This document shows positions 34,680 to 44,840 of a stretch of 64,000 nt of DNA, one piece after another. Every line of letters starts with the position of its first letter. Within the stretch, counting starts at the first letter, position 1. Source of the stretch: Bacillota bacterium (GTDB lineage Bacteria > Bacillota > Clostridia > Tissierellales > Peptoniphilaceae); contig JAEZWM010000049.1 in assembly GCA_023443025.1 (NCBI GenBank), positions 1 through 64,000 of the forward strand. Reading direction: 5' to 3'. The notes under the pieces were generated by a model, which did no database searches, was not told the DNA's origin, and saw only the letters and a list, made by a program, of their open reading frames with translations. The position numbers were made by a program, and so were the translations under genes.

Positions 34680-35139
34680 TCATGGTTTTAAACCTGTATA
34701 CAATAGTGAGAGCAAAATATTAATTCTGGGTTCGTTTCCATCAGTAAAATCTAGGGAGGTAGGGTTTTATTATGGTCATCCACAGAACAGGTTTTGGGAT
34801 TTATTAGCACTATTACTTGATACTAAACCTCCAAAAGATGTTGACGAAAAAATAAAACTATTACTAGATAATCATATTGCGTTATATGATGCAGTTGAAA
34901 CTGCTCAAATAAAAGGTTCAATGGATGCAGATTTAAGAGTTATAGCCCCAAGTGATATTTCAGACATAATAAATAAATCAAATGTTTCAAAACTATTTTG
35001 TAATGGTCTTAAATCATATAATGTTATGAAAAAGATTGGAGTAGATGCGATAAAACTTCCCTCCACATCAGCTGCAAATGCCCGATACAGGATGGAGGAT
35101 TTATATAGGGAATGGTTGATAATTAAAAAATACTTGTAA
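34666..35139 (+). CDS. DNA-deoxyinosine glycosylase (UDG superfamily)
   Basis: A 157-residue enzyme. LILGSFPSVKSREVGFYYGHPQNRFWDLL (about 19-47) is the active-site block of the hypoxanthine/deoxyinosine glycosylase group, and LPSTSAANARYRMEDLYREW (about 125-144) is the second loop with the SAANA motif. It excises deaminated adenine from DNA. It starts inside the methyltransferase gene in another frame (ATGGAAATAATT), suggesting translational coupling. Confidence 0.87.
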   Translation: MEIINHGFKPVYNSESKILILGSFPSVKSREVGFYYGHPQNRFWDLLALLLDTKPPKDVDEKIKLLLDNHIALYDAVETAQIKGSMDADLRVIAPSDISDIINKSNVSKLFCNGLKSYNVMKKIGVDAIKLPSTSAANARYRMEDLYREWLIIKKYL

Positions 35140-35235
35140 ATATATGCTCTATAAAACATCAATAGTGAAATTGCTATCAATACTTTTATCTTTATGATAT
35201 TATATTACTACAAATAATATTGAATGGAGATCTAA

Positions 35236-36048
35236 ATGAATAAGGTACTACTAATCGGAGATATAGTTAGTCACGGTAAGATTGCATTATCAACTATGAT
35301 TCCAATTCTATCAAAAATGAAACTTAATATTAGCAATTTACCAACGTCTATAGTTTCCAATACTTTTGACTATAAGGTTGCTGAACTTTGCGATCTAACA
35401 GAATATATGGAAAAAACAATAGAAATTTGGAAAGATTTAAACTTCAGATTTGATGTTATTGTTACAGGATTTATAACTAATGAAAAGCAAGTAAGTTTGA
35501 TAGAAAAGCTTGTTTCCTACCATGACATTAAACCACTTATTATAACAGATCCAATAATGGGAGATGATGGAGAGCTGTATCATGGCCTACCTAAAGAACT
35601 AATAGATTATATGAAGGTTATGATTACTCATTCTGATATAATAGTTCCAAATATCACCGAAGCAGCACTTCTTCTAGACGAAACACCTACCAAAACTATT
35701 TCAGAAGAAACCGCATTAAATTGGCTCAAGCGTTTTAGAGAAATGGGTCTTAAATCTGCTGTGCTCACTAGTGTTATGGTTGACGGTGAATACTATGTAT
35801 ATGGTTTAAATATGGGGTGCACTGAACCCTTTAGAATAAAATATGAAGTAATACCTTATAAGTTTGCAGGAACAGGTGATATATTTGCATCGTTTTTAAC
35901 CGGTAAAATCGCTAAAGGTTATACTGTTGAAGAAGCTGCAAGATATTCTGCGACTAAGCTTAGTGAAATATTAAAAATGGAGAGCATTAACTCTGAAGAA
36001 AATGTTAGAGATGTTCAAATTGAAAGATATCTTGATATTATAGATTAA
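35236..36048 (+). CDS. pyridoxal/pyridoxamine kinase-like (PdxY/ThiD superfamily)
   Basis: A 270-residue ribokinase-fold kinase. DPIMGDDGELYHG (about 114-126) binds the substrate side, and IPYKFAGTGDIFASFLTGKI (about 207-226) holds the anion hole and catalytic Asp of GTGD. The N-terminus VLLIGDIVSHGKIALSTMIPIL matches the pyridoxal kinase-type proteins of Firmicutes more than ThiD. It would make pyridoxal 5'-phosphate, which is used by the SHMT and YggS proteins in this window. Its precise vitamer is uncertain. Confidence 0.85.
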   Translation: MNKVLLIGDIVSHGKIALSTMIPILSKMKLNISNLPTSIVSNTFDYKVAELCDLTEYMEKTIEIWKDLNFRFDVIVTGFITNEKQVSLIEKLVSYHDIKPLIITDPIMGDDGELYHGLPKELIDYMKVMITHSDIIVPNITEAALLLDETPTKTISEETALNWLKRFREMGLKSAVLTSVMVDGEYYVYGLNMGCTEPFRIKYEVIPYKFAGTGDIFASFLTGKIAKGYTVEEAARYSATKLSEILKMESINSEENVRDVQIERYLDIID

Positions 36049-36083
36049 AGCCTTGAGAAGCAATGCTTCTCAAGGCTTTAATC
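36043..36083. terminator. 19-bp bidirectional terminator
   Basis: GATTAAAGCCTTGAGAAGCA and its nearly exact complement TGCTTCTCAAGGCTTTAATC face each other between the convergent kinase and PucR-type genes, overlapping both ends. Confidence 0.9.
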
Positions 36084-37463
36084 GTATTTTAGTAGATTGT
36101 TTCCTTCGATAAGAAGGATAGAGATTATTGTATGGTATCTAATAAGAGGATTATCTAAATCGAGATTAATTATTTCGTTTATTCTATTAACTCTGTAAAC
36201 AACTGTGTTTCTATGAACATTTAATTTTTCGGCAGTCTTAACTAGACTTCTTTCATAGCAGATGTAAGCATAGAGCGTTTCTAAAAGGTCACCATCACTG
36301 TCTGAATCATATTCCTTAAGCTTTTGAATTTCAGAATTTATAAAAACATTATAGTCAAAACCTTTAGTAAGTAGCATCAAAACTTTAATGGTATCAGTGG
36401 ATAAGTCGATTAATTCAAAGTCTGTTTTAGAAAGTAGCATGGTAAGAAAGTCGTAATGCTTTTTTATACTTAACAGGTCGTTGAAAGTAATTGATACAAG
36501 TATTTTTAAATCTGCTCTGGTTTCAATCATAAGTTTTAATTCGGAGATTAAAATATCAGTGTCGACTTTATTGTCATTAACAACTAAAACATATTTACCA
36601 TCATGCTTAAATAAAAGGGTATCCTTTTTATACTGTTCAGTTAAATAGTCAATTATCAACTGTATGCTTTCATATCTATGAGATTGTGCAATAAAAATCT
36701 TATAGTTATCATACGTAGACCAACCTAAATTATCAAGCTTCTTAGAGACTTGTTCTATGTCCAATGTCGTATTATTTGCTAAATTATCATATACCATCTT
36801 GGTTAAATCTATATATGCATCTCTTTTGTCATTAAAGTACAAATCTAACTTTTCTTCCAAAAGATCACTGATAACGCTGAACAATGACATTTGGTAATCT
36901 TCAGATAAAATCTTGCTATTCATCAGTGCAAGAGAGCCTAGCGATTTCTTTCCGTCTCTAATCGTTTTAGATATGAGTATGGATTGTGGGTAATATTTGT
37001 AAGTATTACAGTTTCTAAATAGTACATTGCCTTTTGAATCGTTTAAGTTCATCTCTATACCAACATTTTTATAAATGAAATCCAGAATCTTTTCTACTGA
37101 GATTCCTTTATGCAAAAAAGATGTTATAGCTAGTTCAAAGTTTGTATATTTTTTGAATATTTCTATAATCCTATTAACAAGATGGTTAAGAGTTATATTA
37201 TCTTTAATGGCAATTACATTTATTTTATTCGAAATTGATACTTCCTCGAGTATGTTAAGTGGATCCACCAGTATAAAAGTCTTTTTTTCGGTTACATTAT
37301 TCATACTAACGAATTTTGTAACATCAGAGATATATAAAACTTCGTTTTCTGTTGGAGTATCTTCTAATATATTGTAAGAAGTAAATGAAGATTGGAAGTT
37401 GATAACAGACTCAGGCTTTAACTCTTTCAGTTCTTCTAATATCATATGGATTGAAATTTTCAT
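36078..37463 (-). CDS. PucR/CdaR-type transcriptional regulator
   Basis: A 461-residue regulator with an N-terminal sensory region (about 1-120), a central GGDEF-like or linker part (about 200-340) and the C-terminal PucR helix-turn-helix: LLETLYAYICYERSLVKTAEKLNVHRNTVVYRVNRINEI (about 395-433). The family responds to small metabolites such as purines or sugar acids. It is divergent from aspS and convergent with the kinase; the target is not evident. GAAGGTG precedes the ATG. Confidence 0.85.
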   Translation of the reverse strand: MKISIHMILEELKELKPESVINFQSSFTSYNILEDTPTENEVLYISDVTKFVSMNNVTEKKTFILVDPLNILEEVSISNKINVIAIKDNITLNHLVNRIIEIFKKYTNFELAITSFLHKGISVEKILDFIYKNVGIEMNLNDSKGNVLFRNCNTYKYYPQSILISKTIRDGKKSLGSLALMNSKILSEDYQMSLFSVISDLLEEKLDLYFNDKRDAYIDLTKMVYDNLANNTTLDIEQVSKKLDNLGWSTYDNYKIFIAQSHRYESIQLIIDYLTEQYKKDTLLFKHDGKYVLVVNDNKVDTDILISELKLMIETRADLKILVSITFNDLLSIKKHYDFLTMLLSKTDFELIDLSTDTIKVLMLLTKGFDYNVFINSEIQKLKEYDSDSDGDLLETLYAYICYERSLVKTAEKLNVHRNTVVYRVNRINEIINLDLDNPLIRYHTIISILLIEGNNLLKYD

Positions 37464-37633
37464 TATTACACCTTCTTTCTTATCTGTTATGTTTATGCCT
37501 TTATACTATTAGTATAATTAAACAAATGAAATATGTAAATGATAAATTGTAATAAATATGGCTTATTGTTGATTTAGTTTATAAATTGATATAAAATATT
37601 GTTAAGATAATGATGTATTTTAAGGGAGGAAAA

Positions 37634-39397
37634 ATGGAAGCAAATTTAAAAAGAAACACCATGTGCGGTACTTTGCGTGCATCGGATATAGGAAAAGAAG
37701 TTGTCCTTAATGGATGGGTAGCAAAAGAAAGAAATTTAGGATCCCTAATTTTTATAGATTTGAGAGATACAACCGGTATATCGCAAATAGTAATAAAAAA
37801 AGAAGATACACCTGAGCTATTTGATATAGCGGAAAATATTAGAAGCGAGTTTGTACTTGCAGTAAAAGGGGTTGTCTCAGAAAGAGAATCCAAAAACCTA
37901 AATATTCCTACCGGTGATATCGAGGTTATAGTGAGTGAACTTAGCATTTTGGATAAGGCTAAGACTCCACCGATTTATGTTAGAGATGACGATAACGCAT
38001 CAGAAGCGATGAGATTAAAATATAGATATCTAGATTTAAGAAAAGAAAGTCTCCAAAAGAATTTAAAACTGAGAGCAAAAACTGCTAAGGTGATTAGAGA
38101 CTTTTTATATGAGAATGATTTTATAGAAGTTGAGACTCCTTTCTTAATAAATCCAACTCCGGAAGGAGCTAGAGACTATTTAGTACCTTCAAGAGTTAAC
38201 CCTAACAGATTCTATGCACTTCCACAGTCTCCACAACAGCTTAAGCAGATTTTAATGGTTGGAGGCATGGATAGATACTATCAAATTGTAAAATGCTTCA
38301 GAGACGAAGATTTAAGGGCTAATAGACAGCCTGAATTTACTCAAGTCGATATTGAGATGTCTTTTGTAGATGAAGAAGATGTAATGGAGATAAATGAAAA
38401 ACTGGTTTGTAAGCTTTTTAAAGAAATTAAAGGGGTTGAATTAGAAACTCCTTTCAAAAAATTGAACTACTGTGAAGCTATGGATAAGTATGGCGTTGAT
38501 AAACCGGATTTAAGATTTGGTTTTGAACTGAAAAATTTAAAAGACGTATTTAGTAACACAGAATTTGGGGTTTTCAAATCGGCACTTGAAGAAGGAAAAG
38601 TTGTAAAAGGATTTAATATTGGTGACCTAGAAGATAAATACTCCAGAAAAGCTATTGATAAACTAACAGATTTCGTAAAAGACTATGGTGCAAAAGGTCT
38701 CATTTGGATTAAATTTCATAATGGGGAAATGTCATCGTCCATTAGTAAGTTTTTGACTGATGATGAAATAAAAGGTATTAAAGAGAAATTTGAAATAGAA
38801 AATAACGGTTTGGTTTTTATAGTCGCTGATGATTTCGATACTACTAGTGCTGCTCTTGGAAATCTAAGGGTAAAAATTGCAAAGGAACAAGAGATTGTTA
38901 GTGATGATGAATATGCAATAACTTGGGTTACAGACTTCCCAATGTTTGAATATGATGAGGAAGAGAATAGATATGCTGCTAAGCATCATCCTTTCACACA
39001 TCCTAACTCAGATGACATTGAGTTTTTAGAATCTGATCCTGAAAAATGTAGGGCTAAGGCATATGACTTGGTTATCAACGGTGAGGAAATAGGGGGAGGA
39101 TCTATTAGAATTAACAACTCAGAATTGCAAAACAAAGTATTTAGGGCTCTAAGCTTAACAGATGAAGACATTAAAAATAAATTTGGTTATTTCATAGAGG
39201 CGCTTAGCTATGGTACACCTCCGCATGGCGGTATTGCTTATGGCTTTGATAGACTAGTTATGCTTTTCGCAGGAACTAATAACATCAAAGATGTAATAGC
39301 CTTCCCAAAAACACAATCGGCGACATGCTTAATGACAGGTGCTCCTTCTGAAATAGACGAAAATCAATTAAAAGAAATTCATATTAAATCTATTTAA
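37634..39397 (+). CDS. aspS: aspartyl-tRNA synthetase
   Basis: A 587-residue class IIb synthetase of bacterial type. N-terminal OB-fold (about 15-105: VVLNGWVAKERNLGSLIFIDLRD), motif 1 after RYLDLR, motif 2 FRDEDLRANRQPEFTQVD, a GAD-type insertion (about 290-425) and motif 3 GIAYGFDRLVMLFAG. It charges tRNA-Asp. The frame opens upstream, but GGGAGG fixes ATG 37634. The common clostridial partner hisS is not upstream. No T-box is visible in the 170-bp leader region. It is followed after 2 bp by tcdA. Confidence 0.96.
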   Translation: MEANLKRNTMCGTLRASDIGKEVVLNGWVAKERNLGSLIFIDLRDTTGISQIVIKKEDTPELFDIAENIRSEFVLAVKGVVSERESKNLNIPTGDIEVIVSELSILDKAKTPPIYVRDDDNASEAMRLKYRYLDLRKESLQKNLKLRAKTAKVIRDFLYENDFIEVETPFLINPTPEGARDYLVPSRVNPNRFYALPQSPQQLKQILMVGGMDRYYQIVKCFRDEDLRANRQPEFTQVDIEMSFVDEEDVMEINEKLVCKLFKEIKGVELETPFKKLNYCEAMDKYGVDKPDLRFGFELKNLKDVFSNTEFGVFKSALEEGKVVKGFNIGDLEDKYSRKAIDKLTDFVKDYGAKGLIWIKFHNGEMSSSISKFLTDDEIKGIKEKFEIENNGLVFIVADDFDTTSAALGNLRVKIAKEQEIVSDDEYAITWVTDFPMFEYDEEENRYAAKHHPFTHPNSDDIEFLESDPEKCRAKAYDLVINGEEIGGGSIRINNSELQNKVFRALSLTDEDIKNKFGYFIEALSYGTPPHGGIAYGFDRLVMLFAGTNNIKDVIAFPKTQSATCLMTGAPSEIDENQLKEIHIKSI

Positions 39398-39399
39398 AT

Positions 39400-40107
39400 A
39401 TGTCGTTTAATCAGTTTTCTAGGTTTAATAAATTATACGGCGAAGGAAGCTCCGACTTATTGTTTAATAAACATGTAATTATATTCGGAGTAGGGGGTGT
39501 AGGCTCTTTTACAGCTGAAGCACTTGCAAGAAGTGGTCTTGGGAGCCTTACGCTAGTTGATGATGATATAGTTGATATAACCAATATAAACAGACAAATA
39601 CAAGCAACTCATGAGACTATCGGGTTATCGAAGGCTCAGGTTCTAAAGGATAGGCTATTGACAATCCATCCTAAAATGTGTATAACTGTAGAAGAAAAAT
39701 ATTTTGACGAAAATTCAAATAAATACTTTGAATTCGAAAAGTATAATTTTATTGTAGATGCTATCGATTCAGTAAAATCGAAGATTTTATTAATTCAAAC
39801 TGCATTTGACTCCGGTGTTCCGATTATAAGTTCTATGGGAGCAGGAAATAAATTTGATCCGACAAGATTTAGAGTTTCTGATATTGAGAAGACAAGCGTA
39901 TGTCCGCTTGCGAGAATTATCAGAAAAGAGATGCGAGATAGAGGTATAAAAGGATTAAGAGTTGTTTGGTCTGATGAGGTGCCTATCAAAATTATGCATT
40001 CAAAAGACCAAGGTCCAGGCAGTTCTGCATTTGTACCGCCTGTTGCAGGTTTGATTATAGCATCAGAGGTAGTTAATAAACTACTTGAGAGGGAGAACTA
40101 TGGATAA
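39400..40107 (+). CDS. tcdA: tRNA threonylcarbamoyladenosine dehydratase
   Basis: A 235-residue E1-like enzyme that cyclises t6A37 of tRNA to ct6A. The ATP-binding loop GVGGVGSFTAEALARSG (about 31-47) and the adenylation motif DDDIVDITNINRQIQA are typical, as are SKILLIQTAF and SMGAGNKFDPT. It starts 3 bp after aspS in the same operon, joining tRNA charging and modification. Confidence 0.92.
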   Translation: MSFNQFSRFNKLYGEGSSDLLFNKHVIIFGVGGVGSFTAEALARSGLGSLTLVDDDIVDITNINRQIQATHETIGLSKAQVLKDRLLTIHPKMCITVEEKYFDENSNKYFEFEKYNFIVDAIDSVKSKILLIQTAFDSGVPIISSMGAGNKFDPTRFRVSDIEKTSVCPLARIIRKEMRDRGIKGLRVVWSDEVPIKIMHSKDQGPGSSAFVPPVAGLIIASEVVNKLLERENYG

Positions 40108-40528
40108 AATAGGTAAGGTATTATCGACTGATAGAGGTATGGCGAAAATTGCCGTTAGCAGAACATCTGGTTGTGGAGGTGGATGCAAAACTTGTGGAGG
40201 ATGTGATACTCCTACAATGATTGTTGATCTGCCAAATGATGTAAGTGCAAAAACAGGTGATAGCGTAGAGCTGGTTGCTAACAATAGAAGAGTCGTTAAA
40301 TACACAATTGTTTTGTATATTATTCCTTTAATCATGTTCGTGGTTGGTTTAGGAGCATCTTATATAATATTAAATAATAGAAATGTAGATAATTTAGAAC
40401 CATTGAGTTTCCTTTTTGGACTGCTTGGTTTTGGTTTGTCTCTTATAATTCTAAAAATTATTGATAAAATGCTTGGAAATCAAGATTCGGAGATGATGAG
40501 GATTAATAAAATAATCAGCAGAAGCTGA
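40100..40528 (+). CDS. RseC/MucC-like SoxR-reducing system protein
   Basis: A 142-residue membrane protein with an N-terminal Cys cluster CGGGCKTCGGC (about 20-30) and two hydrophobic helices (about 70-90 and 104-124). This is the arrangement of RseC/MucC-family proteins, probably linked to electron transfer or Rnf-type complexes; the role here is not shown. ATG 40100 overlaps the end of tcdA. glyA follows after 26 bp. Confidence 0.85.
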   Translation: MDKIGKVLSTDRGMAKIAVSRTSGCGGGCKTCGGCDTPTMIVDLPNDVSAKTGDSVELVANNRRVVKYTIVLYIIPLIMFVVGLGASYIILNNRNVDNLEPLSFLFGLLGFGLSLIILKIIDKMLGNQDSEMMRINKIISRS

Positions 40529-40554
40529 GAAAAGAAATATTAAGGAGGCTGTAA

Positions 40555-41787
40555 ATGCAATTCAAGAAGTTACAAGAAGCATCACCAATCGTTTACGAGA
40601 ACATTCAAAAGGAAATTACTAGACAAAATGAGCATGTAGAGTTAATAGCGTCAGAAAACTTTGTTTCTGAACCGGTATTAGAAGCTCTAGGTTCACCACT
40701 TAATAACAAATATGCAGAAGGATATCCTGGCAAAAGATATTATGGTGGTTGTGAATTTATAGATGTAATTGAAAATCTAGCTATTGACAAAATGTGTGAA
40801 CTCTTCGGAGCAGATCATGCAAACGTACAACCTCATTCAGGGGCAAATGCTAATCTAGGCGTCTATCTATCAATATTAAAGCCCGGCGATAAAGTTCTCG
40901 GTATGAAGCTTTCTGAGGGTGGTCACTTAACACATGGATCTCCTGTAAATATTTCAGGTCTTTATTATAACTTCGTCGATTATGGAGTTAGAAATGACAC
41001 AGAAATGCTTGACTATGATCAAGTTAGAGAAGTAGCACAAAAAGAAAAACCAAAACTAATCGTCGCAGGTGCAAGTGCTTATCCAAGACAAATAGATTTC
41101 AAAATATTCAAAGAAATAGCAGACGAGGTTGGAGCATACTTTATGGTCGATATGGCTCATATTGCTGGTCTTGTGGCTGCTGGACTACATCCTGATCCAG
41201 TACCATATGCAGACTTTGTAACTACTACTACTCATAAGACACTTAGAGGACCTCGTGGTGGAGCTATACTTTGTAAAGCTGAACATGCAAAAATTCTTGA
41301 TAAAGCAATCTTCCCTGGACTTCAAGGTGGACCATTAGAGCATATAATTGCGGGTAAGGCAGTATGTTTTGAAGAAGCTCTTAAGCCTGAGTTTAAAGTA
41401 TATCAACAACAAATTCTTGACAATGCACAAGCATTGGCAGAGGAGTTGGTAAATGGAGGATTAAGACTTGTTTCTGGCGGAACTGATAACCACTTGCTTC
41501 TTGTTGATGTAACAACTGTTGGTCACACAGGAAAAGAAGCGGAAGCTATCCTTGAAAGTGTAAACATTACTACTAATAAGAATACTATTCCTAATGAGAA
41601 AAATAGTCCATTCATTACTTCAGGTATCAGATTAGGTACACCTGCTATGACAACTAGAGGATTAAAAGAAGATGAATTTAGAGAAATCGCAAGAATAATC
41701 GTAGCAGCATTAAAGAACGAAGCTCCTCAAGAAGAACTAAAACAAAGAGTTCTAGATATGCTTCAAAAGTTTCCACTATACAGATAA
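40555..41787 (+). CDS. glyA: serine hydroxymethyltransferase
   Basis: A 410-residue PLP enzyme converting serine and tetrahydrofolate to glycine and methylene-tetrahydrofolate. [51 protein letters not shown] and the PLP lysine in [14 protein letters not shown] (about Lys226) are all intact. Full family length. AAGGAGG precedes ATG 40555. Confidence 0.97.
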   Translation: MQFKKLQEASPIVYENIQKEITRQNEHVELIASENFVSEPVLEALGSPLNNKYAEGYPGKRYYGGCEFIDVIENLAIDKMCELFGADHANVQPHSGANANLGVYLSILKPGDKVLGMKLSEGGHLTHGSPVNISGLYYNFVDYGVRNDTEMLDYDQVREVAQKEKPKLIVAGASAYPRQIDFKIFKEIADEVGAYFMVDMAHIAGLVAAGLHPDPVPYADFVTTTTHKTLRGPRGGAILCKAEHAKILDKAIFPGLQGGPLEHIIAGKAVCFEEALKPEFKVYQQQILDNAQALAEELVNGGLRLVSGGTDNHLLLVDVTTVGHTGKEAEAILESVNITTNKNTIPNEKNSPFITSGIRLGTPAMTTRGLKEDEFREIARIIVAALKNEAPQEELKQRVLDMLQKFPLYR

Positions 41788-41796
41788 TATTATTAT

Positions 41797-41827
41797 AAAA
41801 CAAGCAGCTAATTTAGCTGCTTGTTTT
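41797..41827 (+). terminator. terminator after glyA
   Basis: AAAACAAGCAGCTAA and TTAGCTGCTTGTTTT form a 14-15 bp stem; it ends the aspS-glyA unit. Confidence 0.9.
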
Positions 41828-41920
41828 AAATTTACATAAAATCTAGTATAATATAATGTGAGTATGTATGGTTATCGTTAAACGAATAATGAATTATGCA
41901 AAAACTAATGAGGTGGAATT

Positions 41921-43234
41921 TTGAGAGAAGCGGTCGTAAGTGTTGTTGGTAGACCTAATGTAGGTAAATCAACACTTTTTAATAAACTAATAAGAAGTAG
42001 AGATGCAATAACTGAAGACACCCCCGGTGTAACAAGAGATAGACTTTATAGGCGTGCAGAATGGTTAGGTAGATATTTTATGCTCGTAGATACAGGTGGA
42101 TATGTACCTGAAGATGAAGACATCATATCAAGGCATATAAAAATGCAGGCTGAACTGGCTATCGATACGTCTGACCTTATTCTCTTTGTGGTCGATGGTA
42201 AAACCGGCATAACACCGGAAGATAGAGATATTGGTGAAATACTCCGTAGATCCGGAAAGCCGGTTATTGTTGTGGTAAATAAAATTGATTCTCATCATAC
42301 TCCATCTGAAGTGTATGAATTTTATGAGCTGGGCTTTGAACATGTAATGGTTATATCTGCAGAACAATCATATGGCTTAGGAGATTTGTTAGATGAGGTT
42401 TTGAATTACTTGCCTAATGCTCCAAAAGATGAAGAAAACTCTGATATATCTGTTGCAATTGTAGGTAAGCCTAATGTGGGAAAATCTTCCCTCATAAACC
42501 GTCTTTTAGACGAAGACCGAATGATAGTAACAGACATTGCCGGAACAACAAGGGATGCTATCGATTCCTATATTGTACGAGACGGAGTTGAGTATCTTTT
42601 TATTGACACTGCGGGATTACGAAGGAAAAGAGCCATTACTGATGCAATCGAAAGGTATTCTGTAATTCGTACTCTTTCTGCTGTAGACAGATCAGATATA
42701 TGCTTATTATTAATCGATGCTACAGAAGGTGTTACCGAACAGGACACTAAAATTGCAGGATATGCTCATGAACAAGGTAAAGCAATCATAGTAATAATAA
42801 ATAAATGGGATTTAATTGAAAAACAAACGAATACCATGAAAAAGTTTGAAGAAGATGTCAGAAATAAGCTTGCTTTTATAAGTTATGCTCCTGTTCATTT
42901 TATGTCTGTTAAAACAGGCAAAAGAGTTGATGATATTTTTACTCTTATTAACATGGTAAACGATAATTATAATTTAAGGATAAGTACAGGCGTTTTAAAT
43001 GAGATTGTAAGTGAAGCTGTATTTAGAACACCACCGCCAACTGAAAAAAATCAAAGACTTAAAATATTTTATAGCACACAAGCAGGAGTTAGACCTCCAA
43101 AATTTATCTTATTTGTTAATAAATCGGAATTAATGCATTTTTCTTATAAAAGGTATTTAGAAAATAGTATTAGACAAAAGTACGGATTCATTGGAACTCC
43201 CATACTATTTGAACTTAGATCCAGGGGTGAATAA
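41921..43234 (+). CDS. der: ribosome-assembly GTPase Der (EngA)
   Basis: A 437-residue double GTPase for 50S assembly. First domain: GRPNVGKST, DTPGVTRDR, DTGG, NKID. Second domain: GKPNVGKSS, DIAGTTRDAID, DTAGLRRK, NKWD. A KH-like C-terminus ends FELRSRGE. The start is TTG 41921 after GAGGTGGAA. The plsY start overlaps its stop. Confidence 0.97.
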   Translation: MREAVVSVVGRPNVGKSTLFNKLIRSRDAITEDTPGVTRDRLYRRAEWLGRYFMLVDTGGYVPEDEDIISRHIKMQAELAIDTSDLILFVVDGKTGITPEDRDIGEILRRSGKPVIVVVNKIDSHHTPSEVYEFYELGFEHVMVISAEQSYGLGDLLDEVLNYLPNAPKDEENSDISVAIVGKPNVGKSSLINRLLDEDRMIVTDIAGTTRDAIDSYIVRDGVEYLFIDTAGLRRKRAITDAIERYSVIRTLSAVDRSDICLLLIDATEGVTEQDTKIAGYAHEQGKAIIVIINKWDLIEKQTNTMKKFEEDVRNKLAFISYAPVHFMSVKTGKRVDDIFTLINMVNDNYNLRISTGVLNEIVSEAVFRTPPPTEKNQRLKIFYSTQAGVRPPKFILFVNKSELMHFSYKRYLENSIRQKYGFIGTPILFELRSRGE

Positions 43235-43833
43235 TGAACTTAATAATACTGATTATTTCATATATTATAGGAAACTTTACCGCTGCATATGTTCTGGGAA
43301 AGATACTATTGGGCAAAGACATAAGAAAACTAGGTAGCGGAAATGCAGGTGCAACTAATGCACTAAGGACATTCGGGCCTGCAATTGGTGTTGCGACACT
43401 AGTTATGGATATGCTAAAAGGTATTTTGGCTCTCTACCTTGCGGACCGATTTGGCAACGAATATTCCGTATATTTTGCAGCAGTAGTAGTTATTTTGGGT
43501 CACAACTGGCCAGTGTTTTTTGGTTTTAAAGGTGGTAAAGGAATCGCAACATCTGCAGGGGTTCTTATATATCTTGATATTAGAATATTCTTAACGGTGA
43601 TAGCTGTATTTGTCATAGTTGTAATAATTACGAAATATGTTTCATTGGGCTCAATAACTGCTGCTGTTTCAGCTCCAATTTTAGCATATCTTCTAAGTTA
43701 TAAGTATAAACCATATACCTTTTGGGTGATATTGTTACTTGCAACTATAGCCATTTTTAGGCATAAATCAAATATTGTTAGACTCATTAACAAAAACGAA
43801 TCCAAGATAAATTTCAAGGAGAAAAGAAAATGA
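43234..43833 (+). CDS. plsY: glycerol-3-phosphate acyltransferase PlsY
   Basis: A 199-residue membrane acyltransferase using acyl-phosphate for the first step of phospholipid synthesis. LGSGNAGATNALRTFG (about 33-48), GHNWPVFFGFKGGKGIATSAGV (about 88-109) and five hydrophobic helices. It overlaps der by one base and gpsA by 4 bp, so phospholipid genes are translationally coupled. Confidence 0.95.
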   Translation: MNLIILIISYIIGNFTAAYVLGKILLGKDIRKLGSGNAGATNALRTFGPAIGVATLVMDMLKGILALYLADRFGNEYSVYFAAVVVILGHNWPVFFGFKGGKGIATSAGVLIYLDIRIFLTVIAVFVIVVIITKYVSLGSITAAVSAPILAYLLSYKYKPYTFWVILLLATIAIFRHKSNIVRLINKNESKINFKEKRK

Positions 43834-44825
43834 GAAAGATTGCAATCATAGGTGGGGGTAGCTGGGGAACAGCGTTAGCCTCGGTATTAGCTCATAATCA
43901 AAATGAAGTATTAATTTATCTAAGAGATAAAAATACTTGCGAAGAAATTAATAATAATCACACCAATACAAGATACTTGCCGGATGTAATATTGAATGAA
44001 AAAATAACGGCAACTACAAATCTTAGCGATATCTCAGGTAAAGATTTTATTGTTTTTGCAGTTCCCACACAAAATATTAGATCAGTACTGGAAAAGATGA
44101 AGGGAATAATAAGTTCTGATGCTTTGTTGGTAAATGTAGCCAAAGGTATTGAAATGGGTACTGATTTAAGGATTTCAGAGATATTTAAGGAATACTTTGA
44201 TGAGAATAATTTCATAGCACTGTCCGGACCAACACATGCCGAAGAAGTTGCTATTAAGATGCCAACAGCAATCGTTGCAGCATCCACCAGTAACCAAGCA
44301 ATGGAAGAAGTTCAAAGAGTTTTTATGAATGAATACTTTAGAGTGTATACAAATGATGATGTGATTGGCGTTGAGCTCGGTGGTGCAACTAAGAATATAC
44401 TGGCTCTAGGATTAGGCATAGCTGATGGGTTGGGCTATGGTGATAATACAAAAGCTGCTATAATGACTAGAGGTATGCATGAGATCGCTCGACTTGGTGT
44501 TGCAATGGGCGGTAAGCCGGAGACTTTCTATGGCTTAACGGGTATGGGAGATTTAATAGTAACCAGTACTTCGGTCCACAGTCGTAATAGAAGAGCTGGT
44601 ATTTTAATTGGTAAGGGATATTCTGTAGAGGAAACCGAGAGTGCTGTAAATATGGTTGTTGAAGGAATAAAAACTTGTAGTGCAGTATATGAGATTACAA
44701 AAAAGATAGATATAGAAATGCCTATTACCAATGAGATTTATAATGTGCTTTTTAATAATTATGACCTTACAAAATCAGTAGAAAGGCTCATGGAAAGAAA
44801 TAAAAAAAGAGAAGTTTTATACTAA
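43830..44825 (+). CDS. gpsA: NAD(P)-dependent glycerol-3-phosphate dehydrogenase
   Basis: A 331-residue enzyme making sn-glycerol-3-phosphate from dihydroxyacetone phosphate, the substrate of PlsY. Nucleotide loop IGGGSWGTALASVLA (about 6-20), LSGPTHAEEVA, GGATKNILALGLGIADGLGYGDN (catalytic Lys), TGMGDLIVT. Full length. Confidence 0.96.
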   Translation: MRKIAIIGGGSWGTALASVLAHNQNEVLIYLRDKNTCEEINNNHTNTRYLPDVILNEKITATTNLSDISGKDFIVFAVPTQNIRSVLEKMKGIISSDALLVNVAKGIEMGTDLRISEIFKEYFDENNFIALSGPTHAEEVAIKMPTAIVAASTSNQAMEEVQRVFMNEYFRVYTNDDVIGVELGGATKNILALGLGIADGLGYGDNTKAAIMTRGMHEIARLGVAMGGKPETFYGLTGMGDLIVTSTSVHSRNRRAGILIGKGYSVEETESAVNMVVEGIKTCSAVYEITKKIDIEMPITNEIYNVLFNNYDLTKSVERLMERNKKREVLY

Positions 44826-44840
44826 GAATCAGGTGTTTAT

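Noticed and set aside
37464..37633. T-box riboswitch before aspS
   Set aside because: The region is short and AT-rich, with no T-box sequence or terminator hairpin.
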